64,000 bases of DNA from Ancylostoma caninum (Eukaryota; Nematoda; Chromadorea; Rhabditida; Ancylostomatidae). Positions within the stretch are counted from its first letter, which is position 1. Each line of letters starts with the position of its first letter. The notes beneath the pieces are model-generated. The model was not told the origin of the DNA. It worked only from the letters and a program-made list of their open reading frames with translations, and did not search any database. The stretch lies in NCBI GenBank assembly GCA_037903475.1, contig JBAJFG010000102.1:620001-684000 (forward strand). The letters are read 5' to 3'. Positions 23,618 to 34,604 of this stretch are shown piece after piece. The translations under genes were made by a program, and so were the position numbers.

Positions 23618-24062
23618 ACGTATATCCAAAGTGTCCTTCATGTTCACCTGACACCAGTCCTGCACCAGCTTCGCCTTGCGTGCCAACGCCGATTCCTTCC
23701 GAAAGAAATATGGCCTATCGGCGAAGTGGGAATCTAACAAAGGAGTCAAATGTCTATTTAAAAATAATACAGGTAGGTTGCATTTGTTTACCTTCACTCC
23801 AGTCTCCACAAAAGTCGGAGTTGACTTGTCGTCACTCGTAATGAAAGTGCAGCCATCACACTGGCAGAGTAGGCTTTGTTGGCATCAAGACTTCCATTGG
23901 AACTTGCGCTCTGAGAATTTCTGTGGATATTCTATTGTTCTGACCATTGAATGCTGCTTCCACACTGAATCACCTTTCGTCATTGAACACAAACTGAATG
24001 TGAGCGTTATTAGCAGCGCAATCTTTGAACAATCTGAGCTTCCAGCAAAGAAGAGGGCCTGG
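23618..24062 (-). pseudogene. Degenerate maT/mariner-type DDE transposase
   Basis: Read on the minus strand, pieces in order match the catalytic half of maT/Tc1-mariner transposases: RSRPSSLLEAQIVQRLR, then QFVFNDER (first catalytic Asp, in the usual FxDEK position), stop, FSVEAAFNGQNNRI, SASVMV, a frame change, VETGVKVNK, then FADRPYFFRKESALARKAKL and VQDWCQVN. The second catalytic Asp, expected in a QDSAPxHKAKL context, is Glu here, and the final SPDLNPLDY-type motif is missing. Stops and frameshifts make it non-functional. The upstream minus frame (24110-24403) might be its N-terminal part, but I do not recognise a helix-turn-helix. Terminal inverted repeats were not found. It cannot be shown to be the source that once moved the TA-flanked elements at 8.7 and 13.2 kb. 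Confidence 0.75.
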
Positions 24063-24504
24063 AACGTATCAGTCAGTCAGCAGATAAATGGAAAAGATAA
24101 AAGATACGTTTATCTCTCCATTGATTGGAGTTCTAATGTGCGCCCAAGACTTCCATTTGGATCGCATTTTACTAGGTTGTTGCGAAAATAATTGCCGTTT
24201 TGGGGTATGCTTAATAAAACTTTTCTCTTCTGCCAAATTTGAGCAACTTCAGCACAACTTATGTAAATATCAGGTAGGACTTTTTCTCTTTTTTTGAACG
24301 CTGCTTGAATATTCTGGACAGCTCTTTCCTGAATGTTTTTATGAAGTCGCAACCAAATCATGGGCTGACGCGACTTTTGGGTGATTATGGGTAATGACGT
24401 CAAACTCGATTACTTTTTAGCGGAGGTATGCGGAGATAGGTAATCTCGCATTTGCTTTGGCGTGGAATCGCCTTCGCAATTGGCCTGGAGCTATTCGATC
24501 GCGT

Positions 24505-26705
24505 GATTTTCTTCCATTGATTTTGATCCCCAAGGCAACCGTGGTCGTGACCGCAGGTTGTTCCCTGATGATCAAGCGTTGAGAACAGTCTTGTGATCTA
24601 AACCAGATCCTACCATTTGGACGTTAAGGGCAGGGATGAATGCTCACTATACCACAGTTTCAGGACATTTGACTTCAGTCCACATGAGAAGAAAGGCGCG
24701 GAAGTAAACACCCCATGATCTGACGGATGAACAGCCTCCCACCTGCTGTGATACCTTTTCTAACCCAGTTTTTCGCCCCAAAACTGCCTATTTCCAGCCT
24801 GTTTAATAGCTAAAGATAGAGCTTGGTTCATGCACTACAAAGAGAAGCGTAAATCTGTATCGGTAGACACGTTCTCCCATCTCTAGGCTTTCCTGAACCA
24901 AATCTTCACACAAGGGGAGGTAGTGTCAGGAATTTGGTGGTGCTGTAAGAGGATGATTAACTGCAGCCTTCTCCTACTTACCCAGACATTGACAACAGAG
25001 TACTGGTATTGTAATTTCGATTCGGTCTCCAGGAATCTTCTGCAGAGTTGGTCGGCAGTGGCGAAAGAAAGCTGGTTTTTCTCTGCCTCAGGGTAACGTT
25101 AAGCCTCACAATCCAAAACATACGCGGCAAAACTGATGCAGTAAGGCAGTGAGGTTCTCACTCATTGACTTATTCCTCAGACTATTATCCTACTGCATGC
25201 CCTTTTTCCGTGCTCCAGATGCATGCCAGCGACAGCAGCAGGTTGCTGATCTGGAGCATGCTGAAATCCACCTCCAAAAGTTTGCAAATCCTTGTGATCT
25301 CAGTTTTTGCTGCAGAAGCATGCAATTCTCACTGAGCTGTCCGGGATGATCTAGCGAATTGAATAATTGCTGAATTGATGAAAACAGGTGTGATTGAGCC
25401 GACTTACAACACCTTGAACTGGTGTGTCCATTTCGGCAATTAATCTCACAACAACCTGATACTACAGTGCGTTTCAGCAATAACAGCACATCCTCCAAAT
25501 TTTCCACCCACTGTTTTTTCGGAGAAAAGGAACTTTTCCTCAAGTATCATTGTAATCAGCACCTAAAATAAGCTTGGTACGCTATTTTTGAGCTCACTGC
25601 AGCATTCCTATGTTTCAAAGCTTTATTTTCTGTTTTGCCAACATCGCAGTCATGACATAATCTCATGTTTTTCATGTTCGGAGTTGCTTAATTGAAACCA
25701 CAAAAGAAGGTTGAATATTTTTGTGAGCTTCTGTGGGCCACAGCGATTCTAGACGGTTTTCCATTCCTGCCAAATTAGATTCCACTCTTTGTCTGCTCAA
25801 TCTTTGCTCGACTCGAAATAGGCAAGAATCCATCGATTGTCGTGGACAGAATCCCACAATCGAGGAAATGTTCAAATCTTGTCCCAGGTACTGTGATCAA
25901 TCATGGATTTGGTATTGGCGTACCAAGTTTGATAATTTCGGCGATCAAAAGAGTCACTGAGGTGATAGCAGGTTTAACAGCGCAGGACATCAAAAAGTGC
26001 CTGAGAGTGGTCTCCGACAATATGAGCGTTTGGTTCGAAGGTTTTTTTTCGGTGTGAAGGTTTCTACGAGGAAATACCTGTACTTCTAAAGCAGAGCCAC
26101 AGGACATTCTTTTCAGCCAGTTTGGGATGCGCCGCTGTCACTAATGAGTAGCTGAAAAATTGAGATAAGCATTCATGGAGGCGCGTCGCTTATTGATGCG
26201 GATGACCTCAGCATCCTCAGAACGAACAGGAGTGGCAGGCTGCGTGGAATCAGTGTGGCCCATGGAAGCCCACAAAAATATTCAAGTTTTGTGATTTCGA
26301 TTCTGCAGCCTATAAAGCCGTAGAACATGAAAGTATGTCTTAGCTGCAAATTTGGTAAAAACATAAAAATAAAGTTTCAAAAATATAGGGCTGCTACCGT
26401 GAGCTCAAAAGTATAATAGATTACAGGGGCTATTTCGGGTGCTGATCACAATGGTACTAGAGAAAAATTCCAGTGTTAGCAGAAAAGCCGAGGGTGAAAA
26501 TTTGGGACTCTCCTACGACTAAGAAACCACTGTAGTTTCCCTTTCTTACCCTGATAGTGACCATTCATCCCTGCTCTCATCATCCGGTTGGTAAGATCCG
26601 GTTTAGGTTCCCCGGCTGTCCTCAGCACGTAATCGTCTAGCAACATCCTGCGACCACAACCATGGTTGCATTTGAGTTTAAAATTGTCGGAAGAAAAATT
26701 AGCAA
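24505..26705. repeat. 2.2-kb region with two inverted diverged copies
   Basis: Sequence at 24505-24660 is the complement-like match of 26560-26705: shared words include GCAACC, GACCGCAGG against GGTCGCAGG, and CAGGGATGAATG. A second block, 25495-25760, matches the complement of about 26240-26520: TATCATTGTAATCAGCACC against TACCATTGTGATCAGCACC, and TTGAATATTTTTGTGAGCTT against TTGAATATTTTTGTGGGCTT. The left copy has about 830 bp (24665-25490) absent from the right copy. This is an inverted duplication or fold-back element with an internal insertion or deletion. Some right-copy sequence on the minus strand reads protein-like (GHTDSTQPATPVRSEDAEVI), so a decayed coding repeat is possible. Confidence 0.7.
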
Positions 26706-26709
26706 AAAA

Positions 26710-29375
26710 AAAACAAAAGAAAATACATATTATGTACAGTTATAATATCACAACGTTAGACGGTCCGTAAAAGAATAAAAACTTCAAAAAATGACAAGGT
26801 CCCTTAAGCGGGCAAGTGCGATACTCGCCAAGCACGAGTCGCAGCACTTGTAAAAAGTATCTTATAGAAGTCAATGAAATGCTATCACCCACTCCTCATA
26901 TTGGCCCGCTTGTGATACTTCGCCATCAACGGACAACATCCACAGTATCTTAAGATTGAATGTCCATTTATAAAGGCAAGGAAGAGATTCCGAAATTTAT
27001 TGCTGCTGCGGCTGCTCCAATAAAAACCCATAACACCGCAGGGGACACTAAAGCACTTGCAGCAGAACCGCTGGGGACTAGAGGAGAAGATTCACATGTT
27101 TGCGTAGGATGCAGCTCCATCGATGGTAGCCGCCACTCAAATCACTGGCCACTTTGCTGAACATGAAAGGCTGGGACGGCATTGCCCACAACACTTGAAT
27201 AGTTATGAGGTCATTAAAGGTGCTTTCGTCATTTTATTGATACAGAATTTATGAGGCTGTTAAAGATGGCTTGAAGAATCCGGACTTTTTTGAATTTGGA
27301 TCAAATTCAATGATTGTGCTTTTCACAAGTATAGTTTGGAAGTTGAAAAAAGCGAAGCAGAGAAGTAATCATTCATAGGCTACCAAACACTATGCTCTAT
27401 CCCAAATCAATTGCCGACCGAAGCAAATTTTTTTTGGAAGCACTAGCCTTCTACTATATAGTACAAATCAGATTATAGGGCCGAGAATCTTACGGAGACG
27501 CTGCTTTTGGTGAGTCTCAAGCTTGTTAACATCCAGCTTCATCGGTGAAGGCTCTCCCCAAATCTGCAAAAGAAGTATCTCTGTCTATATAGATGTCCTT
27601 TTCATGTCTAGTAATAGAAGATTTCGTGCTAGCCACTGCACCCTTGTTTTTTGACCCCAAGTGGTGGTAGGAGCTCTGCTAGCGTTCCCATCTGGGAATC
27701 ATATTGTTTTTTTTTCTCGGAAGGGAGTGCGATGAATGAGAAATGAGAAGATAAATGTGTCCAGCCGTTCGGAGGAAATCCAGACGTCTCATGAAGTGAT
27801 TCCCAAGGGTTACAGCAACGCTGCAGACCAAATCTAGGAATTATTCTAGACGATGCATTTCTTGGCGTGATTTTTCTAGGATTTTTCTTAAGAGACGCTC
27901 TTTCATGATCTGTTTATATATCTAAGACCATAGCCGCTAAACTGCTGTGGTATGCACTTCTAAATTACTGTCTCTAAGTGAATATCTAATGGATTCTGTT
28001 AGACTTTTTTTCCTTAGCAGAACTACATGAGTTAGACGCTCGCACTCAGACAAGACGGCCACGCTAACAAATTCAGCTCGACTAACGTTAGCCACATGAG
28101 GTTTTCCTTACATCCAGGAGCAAATAAAGTATAATATGTACCGAAATAAAAAATGATATGAATATTGCCAACTACTCGAAGGTTCAAAAGTTTGAAAAAG
28201 AGAAGAAATAGTGCTAAAAAGGAGAAAAGAAGAGCTGTAAAGCCCACACGTTTTCGAAAATTCGAATTTTTACTTCTGAATGAACGCATTTGTAAAAACT
28301 TAGATTCAAAAGAGTTAGGGGTTTGGATTGGAAAATATTGGAAAATTAAGATCAAGAATAACTGAACTTAACCTTCGCTGTCTGGTTTCGACACAGTGAC
28401 TTCTCGAATGACGTATGACGCACGCACTGTGGGCCGATTGACAATACTACTTGATCCAGCAGAAGATTTCTGGATGCGCCATTCCACGGCACTCTATAGA
28501 ACTCTCTGAAAAAAACAATGCTAGAAGGCACTCCTCCCGAAAGAATATGAACTCGTTTTAGGAACAGCCTGGAGTTCATTAGTTTTTTTTTTCTTAAATT
28601 ACTGAGCAATGAGAAGATTTTGACAACACCCTCAGCTCAATCCCTCTCAGAAACACCCCCTCCCCCCCAGATATGTGGTTTCCCACCAAATTTTCCAAGT
28701 CGACTTTTTTGACAGTGAAGAATTGTGAACTAAGTGACCAGATGCTCTCAGCCAGGAACTAAAAAGCCGAATTCCCTTAAAAATTCTCAGAAAGACATTT
28801 CCTCTGCTAGCGCTCCATGGATTCCTCTAGAAACTCGGATTTTCCCCTGAATAGTCGCTCGAACGCAGCCATCTTTGCCTATGCAGCACTTCATAGCCCA
28901 TTTAATTCACCATAAATCGCAATCTGCGTAGCCGTTACTGTGGATTTATGGATGGGAGCAGCTAGGAACTTCATGGCCAATTTATGGCTGTGAATTGGTC
29001 GGCTTAATCCAAAAAAAAGATCCAGCATCAATGGCAAGCTATTAAGGGAACTCTCCGAAAAAAAAAAACGCTTTGTCTGGGCCAAAAATAAACAGCCTAT
29101 AGTCAAGAGAACCGGCTATGAAAGCTGACTAGCACCTATTTATATTTGGAAAGGTAGTGTCCGGCATAGATTCATAATCCGCTCCAGGTACTTACTAATT
29201 TTCTTCCACGCAACAAATGCGTTCCCTGTGTTTAGCTGTGGAAGCGAGATAAATTACGAATTAAATCTATCAAAATTCAGAAAAAAAAGAAAGTTTAAAA
29301 ACGAAGAATAATGAAGTTAGGTGATAAAGTATAAACTAGTAGTAATAGAGTGTGAACGTAACATGCGGATTTCAA
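26710..29375. other. Non-coding stretch
   Basis: No gene recognised. Frames up to 107 codons are on both strands and lack motifs. A C-rich patch lies at about 28648-28668. Composition switches between A-rich and T-rich blocks. Confidence 0.5.
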
Positions 29376-29380
29376 ATAGG

Positions 29381-29822
29381 CCTGGGTTGGCATTCATCAT
29401 TGAGTTTACCCGTAGTAAACGTGATTACCTTCAAAGTTCACCCCTTTTTCGGCAGTCATCACAAGGTTTACCCCCAAGCCACGGGTAAAGCTGGAGGTAA
29501 AGTTTACGTGTCTAGTAGTGTAAGGTAAAGTTTACTATGAGCGCTTACCTCGAAACATAATGTGACCCAATGACATTGTCACGCCCCTTTGCACTTAGTT
29601 GGAGCAAGATAACCTGTCTCTGCCTAAGGTGGCATGCCTGGGGTGGCATTCATCATTGAGAATAGGAGTAAACTTTTACCGCCGGGTATGAAACGTAGGT
29701 AAACTTTAACTCTAAGTTTATCTGTACTACTTTTCAAGTTTTGATGAATGCCAGGAAGAAGGTGAGCATTGGGGTAGTTGTGATTACAGCTGGTAAACTC
29801 GATGATAAATGCCACCCTGAGC
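29381..29822. mobile_element. Inverted-repeat element with doubled left end
   Basis: The left end CCTGGGTTGGCATTCATCAT (29381), an internal repeat CCTGGGGTGGCATTCATCAT (29637) and the right end, whose complement is CTCAGGGTGGCATTTATCAT (29821), define one terminal sequence present three times. The 29637-29822 part alone forms a 186-bp element, so this is either an element nested in a partial copy or one with a duplicated end. GTAAAC-type words recur in the interior. Related ends occur at 18.49-18.61 kb. No transposase and no clear target duplication. Confidence 0.7.
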
Positions 29823-29824
29823 TA

Positions 29825-30450
29825 TTTTTTCAACCTATTTTACGGTAGCTATAGTACTTGTCCCTCATTTTCAGTGTGGTGTAAGTTGGCGTGTCGTTGC
29901 TTGGAAGTGTTCCTATCAACCTGCTATGGTCTGAGCAATCGACAGGGAAGTCATCACAATTCAGCTGTTATTCCTTGTGATAGATCCAGAATCCACTGGC
30001 AACATTACGAAGTTGCCCCCTTCCTGCATATGCGGCTCGGCGCAGACCTCATTCATCTCGAAAACCCATTTTCACGAAAAACGACAGCAGAGCACCCTTC
30101 TGTCTGCTGCGTTAATTCCCCCTTCACGAGCATATTCCATGGTTCACTAATGCACCAGCTGCGTTTTTTTTTGTCATTCACATTCCTTGTGCATTATGCC
30201 TAGTGATTCCAATGAAATGGCTACGTCCGCGTGGATAACCACGATATCGCTTTTTTGGAAATGTGCCAAGTTGTGCTAGGGGTGCTGTGTGATTAATTCA
30301 AGCAGCTGTTATTAATTCCAGCAGTCTGTGGTTGGATTTGTTTATCCGCGCCGTTCCATTTGAATTTCGCGAAAACAGCCCTCATTTGATCGTTGTTTCT
30401 TTGCGAGTGGTTAGACAGTGCCAGCGGCTGTGTATCTATGAATGGAGCCA
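29825..30450. other. Non-coding stretch
   Basis: A 133-codon + strand frame (29802-30203) crosses out of the repeat and has no recognised domain. AATTCAAGCAGCTGTTATTA and AATTCCAGCAG at about 30296-30325 form a small direct repeat. Confidence 0.45.
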
Positions 30451-30454
30451 CTTA

Positions 30455-30952
30455 AGATGCGTGTGTTCGACGCGCGTGCATCTGTGTGATGCGGGATAGG
30501 TCCAGTCGCAGTCGTGACCCTACTCATGCTCAGATGAAACGCATGCATACAGTGGACGAAAATGGCGGTGGCCCACTTGCGGCCTTGGTAAGGGCGCAGC
30601 GCGACCGCGCCGCACGCGCCGGAATCGGTGTCGTCGTCGCCGGAATGCTATTTCTAGGGTTTTCTTCCCGATTCGCTCGAAAATCCTTAAAATCGGGCAG
30701 AAAAACTGCTAGAAATTGCATAACAGCAGCAGAATACATAGGTCACGGCGCGCGCGGTGCGGTTGCGCGACGTCCTTGTCGAGGCCACAGATGGGCTAAC
30801 GTCATTGACGTCCACTGTATGTGGCGTTGTGGATAATTGTGAAGACCGTGCGTTATTTTCATCCGAGGTGTATATGTAGCATAAAGAGTCTTCATGGACA
30901 ATCCTCCGCAAATGAATGCGTACGTCTGACGCGCGACTAACTCAACGCATCT
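30455..30952. mobile_element. GCGT-ended outer element hosting a nested copy
   Basis: The left end AGATGCGTGTGTTCGACGCG and the complement of the right end, AGATGCGTTGAGTTAGTCGC, are imperfect terminal inverted repeats. Between them lies the complete TA-flanked element 30550-30817. This suggests an older element of about 230 bp into which the second inserted. The outer ends resemble the GCGT-rich patch at 5.3 kb. Classification is uncertain. Confidence 0.45.
30550..30817 (-). mobile_element. CAGTGGACG family MITE, copy 1 (inverted)
   Basis: A 268-bp element with ends CAGTGGACG and CGTCCACTG, flanked by TA (30548-30549, 30818-30819). Inverted relative to copies at 38173 and 56359: the sequence AATGCTATTTCTAGGG and following here is the complement type of the right half of those. 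It is GC-rich with a GCGGTTGCGCG segment near the right end. No coding capacity; the 116-codon frame across it is incidental. Confidence 0.85.
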
Positions 30953-30954
30953 AG

Positions 30955-31535
30955 TATTGTGGCGGTTATTGTGCGATCCTAATGTTCTGTGTTAATTTTG
31001 TGCTCTTTTGAGAGCTGTTTTATTCATTTATTTATTATTGTCACATATTTTACAGATCTGCCTATATCCGAAAGAGGTGGAATCATTTACTTGTAGAGAA
31101 CTTGTTTGCTCAATTACTTCAACAGTCGATCTACATATTATCCACCGAAAACCGGGAAGCTCGGTTATGATTGGTGAACGCCCCTCACCTCCTACATGTG
31201 GATATGAGTGCCAGACGGAGGAGTTTCTAGCCGGGGAGAGGGGGGGAACGTGAGAAAAAGTGGCAACCCGGCTATTCTGCGAGCCCAAACGAAGTAATAA
31301 AGTCAGTGAAAATTCTAATTGTAATACTAGACAATTAATAATAAATACTTCAAAAATTATGACAAGTTAACACTCGAGTTAGCAAGTGTTAAGAAGTACA
31401 CAGGCGGTGGAGCATGTTAACACACTGGCACCGTCATATAATTTTTTATTTTTCCAGCTGAAATTCGAGAAGGGATGGAGATTTTAGAATCTCTTGCCGT
31501 TATTTTGACAGAGCAATACTTCCTGCACATAACAG
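30955..31535. other. Non-coding stretch with a possible splice acceptor
   Basis: A hairpin, TTAACACT and AGTGTTAA 10 bases apart, lies at about 31366-31391. A good nematode-type 3' splice site (ATTTTTCCAG) ends at 31459 and is followed by a frame reading AEIREGMEILESLAVILTEQ, but no family or donor supports an exon. Confidence 0.4.
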
Positions 31536-31539
31536 TGCG

Positions 31540-32222
31540 AATAAAAATGGAAATCGTTGATTTTGGAAGAAGTTCTTTGAAGAAATTGTGTCGGAATGGT
31601 GCTGAAGACGGTTTTATTGTTATTTTTTTCTGCTCCAGCCAAGTAAACCAGGCAACTTCGTTATTCCTTGGAACAAGGAGTCTCTGCTCTAGCTAAGCGC
31701 GTTAGTGCAGTTGGAAATATTTGATTTTAAAGAAAGTTGTCCGACGAAAATTCTTTGGACCGGTGCTGAACCCTAAATTTTAGGGTAAATTTAGGGTTCA
31801 GAGAATTCCTCAGCAATATCTCCATTCAAAATCCAATAACTCCAATTTTCTATGGCAGTTGGCGGTAGAGTCATACTCGTAATCTTACTACAACATTTGA
31901 ACAGGATCCATTCAGTACCAACTGTACTGTGAGTACTGCTAGGTAGTTTTTCTGTAACTCCTACCAAAATCAACCAAATCCAATTCTCTTTGGGATTTCG
32001 ATAGCTGCCATCTGCGACCACGTGGTTGTTTGCAGCAAGATCCGTGCAGAATCTGCCTTTTTATAAGCACTGGAAGCAGTGAGGCTGCAGGAGTTTCGCA
32101 TGATAGCCCCATAAACTCCTGCCGAAATCAATTAGTTCCAATCTCCTTCGAGGATTGGAGAAAGAGTAGTATGTGCACTCCTGTTAAAAAATTTGAGCAG
32201 GATCCATCCAGTACAAACGATG
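31540..32222. repeat. Fold-back region with tandem sub-units
   Basis: The centre is a perfect hairpin: TGAACCCTAAATTT (31767-31780), 6 bases, and AAATTTAGGGTTCA (31787-31800). On the left, + strand words GTTGATTTTGGAAGAAGTT and GGTGCTGAA recur; on the right the same words occur on the minus strand (GTTGATTTTGGTAGGAGTT at about 31960). The right side is itself duplicated: minus-strand GTACTGGATGGATCCTGCTC (about 32215) and GTACTGAATGGATCCTGTTC (about 31920). It looks like a diverged inverted and tandem array of one unit of roughly 150-290 bp. Confidence 0.6.
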
Positions 32223-32240
32223 TCCGGAACCGCTCCTCTC

Positions 32241-32261
32241 CTCGACTTGGGTAATTAAACC
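32241..32261 (-). other. SL1 spliced-leader-like sequence
   Basis: The minus strand reads GGTTTAATTACCCAAGTCGA then G. The first 17 bases equal the nematode SL1 leader, and the rest aligns with one deletion and one substitution (the leader ends GTTTGAG). Sixteen exact bases or more are not expected by chance in 64 kb. In an SL RNA gene a GT donor should follow the leader; here the next bases are GAGAGG, so this is not a working SL gene. A U-rich AAATTTTTT lies about 45 bases downstream, in roughly the place of an Sm site. It is either a decayed SL RNA copy or the 5' end of a reverse-transcribed trans-spliced mRNA. Confidence 0.65.
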
Positions 32262-32497
32262 GACGACAGCAATCGGTTTCGTGTCTAGAGAAAAGAGGCA
32301 AAAACAGCCCGAAACTCAATCAAAAAAAAAATTCTGGGAAAAGTACTGTCGTCATATTCTCTTGTTCGCGCGTCTGCACCCCTAATACTTCAGGAAAAGC
32401 TCGGATAAATCCATACACTACTAAACTACTGTGGATAGATAATGACGTGATGTGCCTGGCGCTTAGCAATCTGATACCCGGCGAAAGGCATCTAATT

Positions 32498-32779
32498 TTA
32501 GGGAACCCTTGGCAAATTGCCTTGTGCGGTGATTAATTGGGTTGCTGCAGCGGGCCGTTGCTGCTCTCCTCGCGGCCCTCTGACGTCACAGCTCAGCGAA
32601 TTTTGGAGAAGAACTGCTGCAGACGTCTCTTCGGCCCGCAGAAGGTTGCATCGCTGCACTGCAAGGGAATCGAATTCGTCGTCGATGACGTTTGCTAAAA
32701 CGCCGCTTCGAAAGCTGCTATTTCTCACATGAAAACGTCCACAAAAGAGGCATTTAACTTTGGGTCCCAATAATTCCTG
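32498..32779 (-). CDS. Possible exon with CxxC segment, unrecognised
   Basis: A minus-strand frame reads ELLGPKVKCLFCGRFHVRNS then SFRSGVLANVIDDEFDSLAV and runs 90 codons to a stop at 32498. There is no ATG at its start; entry could be from a splice acceptor (AAACCCAG) just above 32779. CLFCGRFH resembles part of a zinc-binding knuckle but no complete finger follows. The DNA is GC-rich compared with both sides and contains TGACGTCA. It may be a host exon, a 5' region, or chance in GC-rich sequence. Confidence 0.2.
   Translation of the reverse strand, partial: QELLGPKVKCLFCGRFHVRNSSFRSGVLANVIDDEFDSLAVQRCNLLRAEETSAAVLLQNSLSCDVRGPRGEQQRPAAATQLITAQGNLPRVP
32581..32588. promoter_or_regulatory. 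TGACGTCA, CRE-type site
   Basis: The palindrome TGACGTCA, the consensus site for CREB/ATF bZIP factors, lies in a GC-rich block. A second one occurs within the inverted-repeat element at about 14861. Function is inferred from the motif alone. Confidence 0.25.
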
Positions 32780-32947
32780 GGTTTCCCATAGGTTATCTAG
32801 ATTTCTGGATAAACCACCACTGGCCCATTTAGTGTAGTGTCCCGTGCTCGGATCAGATAGCCGGCTGCACGTTTGGGCATTTAATTATACGCCAGCATCG
32901 ACTGTAATTACATTAGCCCGTGGCTGTAATCGTCCTCGGGATACGCG

Positions 32948-33302
<355 letters not shown>

Positions 33303-33309
33303 TTAGCAT

Positions 33310-34560
33310 TCGGCCATAGAATCCTTAACGGCTCTGCGACCATATTAGGACATCAGAACTCTTCGAAAAACTTATTTATTTCTGTTCTAACTCGTCTTTT
33401 TATTTGCAACGACTTTTGTTGTTTACTACTAGTACATTGTTTACTTGCTGCAATTTTCACTTATTTGGGGATGTTAGAAGGAATGATTGAGGACTAGAAG
33501 ATTAATTCAAGAGATTTAGTCATCTTTTTGCCCGGAAATTTTTTGCGTAGTAGATTTTCCGCTCTCCCATGTGTTGAACTGAAATTATTATGCTTCTTTT
33601 GGAAGGGGCGGCCAAAGAAAACGTGATGAAAACTACGGTTTTCATACTGATCCCGATTTTTTGGAACTTCTCAAAAATATTTCACCTGGCTTACTATACC
33701 TCTAGGGTAAATCAAGTGAATTTGTGTTCATTTCTTCACAACACTTAGTATTTTTGATTTTTTTTTTGGGGGGGGGGGTTATCCCTATTCATTTATTCAT
33801 CTATTCATTTATTTCATACAACAGAAAGAAGTGCGCCAAAAATTAGGAAGAAGAAACGCGCTCAGAAAGTGAAAAAACGTCCACAAAGTATGGTGAGACT
33901 TTAGCGCAGACTTAAACAGTAAAAATGGAAAACATTTGCCTAATTTTGTACTGAAATTTTCCAGGTAGCCATGCTTTTCTTCCGATTGGCTTTCTCGTTC
34001 AACTACTCTAAACACGGCAACCCATAGAAATCCTAGGCAAGTTCCAAATCCCTTCCTCGCTCATCTCCCCCCCCCCCTCTTCATTTTTTCCTACGTCGAC
34101 TGTCCTCTGCTTCAACGATGTGATGCGCAATGCAGACATAAACATCCTAGTGATCCTTCAGGATCCGTGGAACAATCGAATAGCAGCGAAAATGTAGGAA
34201 ATGGAAGTATGTAGTGAATAATCTGGTGAAAAGACACACAGAAATGTTATGCGCACAAAAATTTCTCATTTTCATATTTTCTCCTTTTTCACACCACACT
34301 AACCGTCGCTAGCGTTCATATTATTCATATGCATCGTTTTCAATATTTTCTGCACTGATATACACGGAATATAACTGCAAAGTAGTCAAAAAGTAGATCG
34401 TTTCAATATCCAAGACCTGCACGCATGTCAAATTGCCCTGAAGTACTTTTTTCTCCGAAATTTAAGCAGGAGTATACAGTCGCAGTTCTGTACAAGTGCA
34501 GCACCTCATGCTACAAGTAATCATGAAGCCCTATCGCAATAAGATGCCAAAAAAACCTTT
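33310..34560. other. Non-coding stretch with G11 and C11 tracts
   Basis: An 11-base G run at 33768-33778 follows a T run, then ATTC/ATTT-rich sequence to about 33816. An 11-base C run lies at 34067-34077. No gene seen. Confidence 0.5.
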
Positions 34561-34565
34561 GCTAT

Positions 34566-34598
34566 GGGGCTTGTTCTCGCGTGGGGACCAGTTTTCGC
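34566..34598 (+). repeat. Dispersed 16-mer, tandem pair
   Basis: GGGGCTTGTTCTCGC (34566-34580) is followed two bases later by GGGGACCAGTTTTCGC (34583-34598). The second has one mismatch to the common form, the first is a shorter variant. This is the only place where two lie side by side. Confidence 0.6.
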
Positions 34599-34604
34599 AT
34601 AGTG

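Noticed and set aside
23676..24191. 171-codon + strand frame
   Set aside because: It lies antisense to the degenerate transposase, whose motifs are in order on the minus strand; part of it resembles transposase motifs only by coincidence.
30486..30836. 116-codon frame rich in Arg and Ala
   Set aside because: It lies across the TA-flanked MITE at 30550-30817, so the frame is incidental.
31459..31600. Exon after the ATTTTTCCAG site
   Set aside because: No plausible donor or family, and the sequence belongs to the repeated units of the fold-back region.
32161..32261. A working SL RNA gene
   Set aside because: No GT donor follows the leader, the leader has a deletion and a substitution, and no 5S rDNA context is present.
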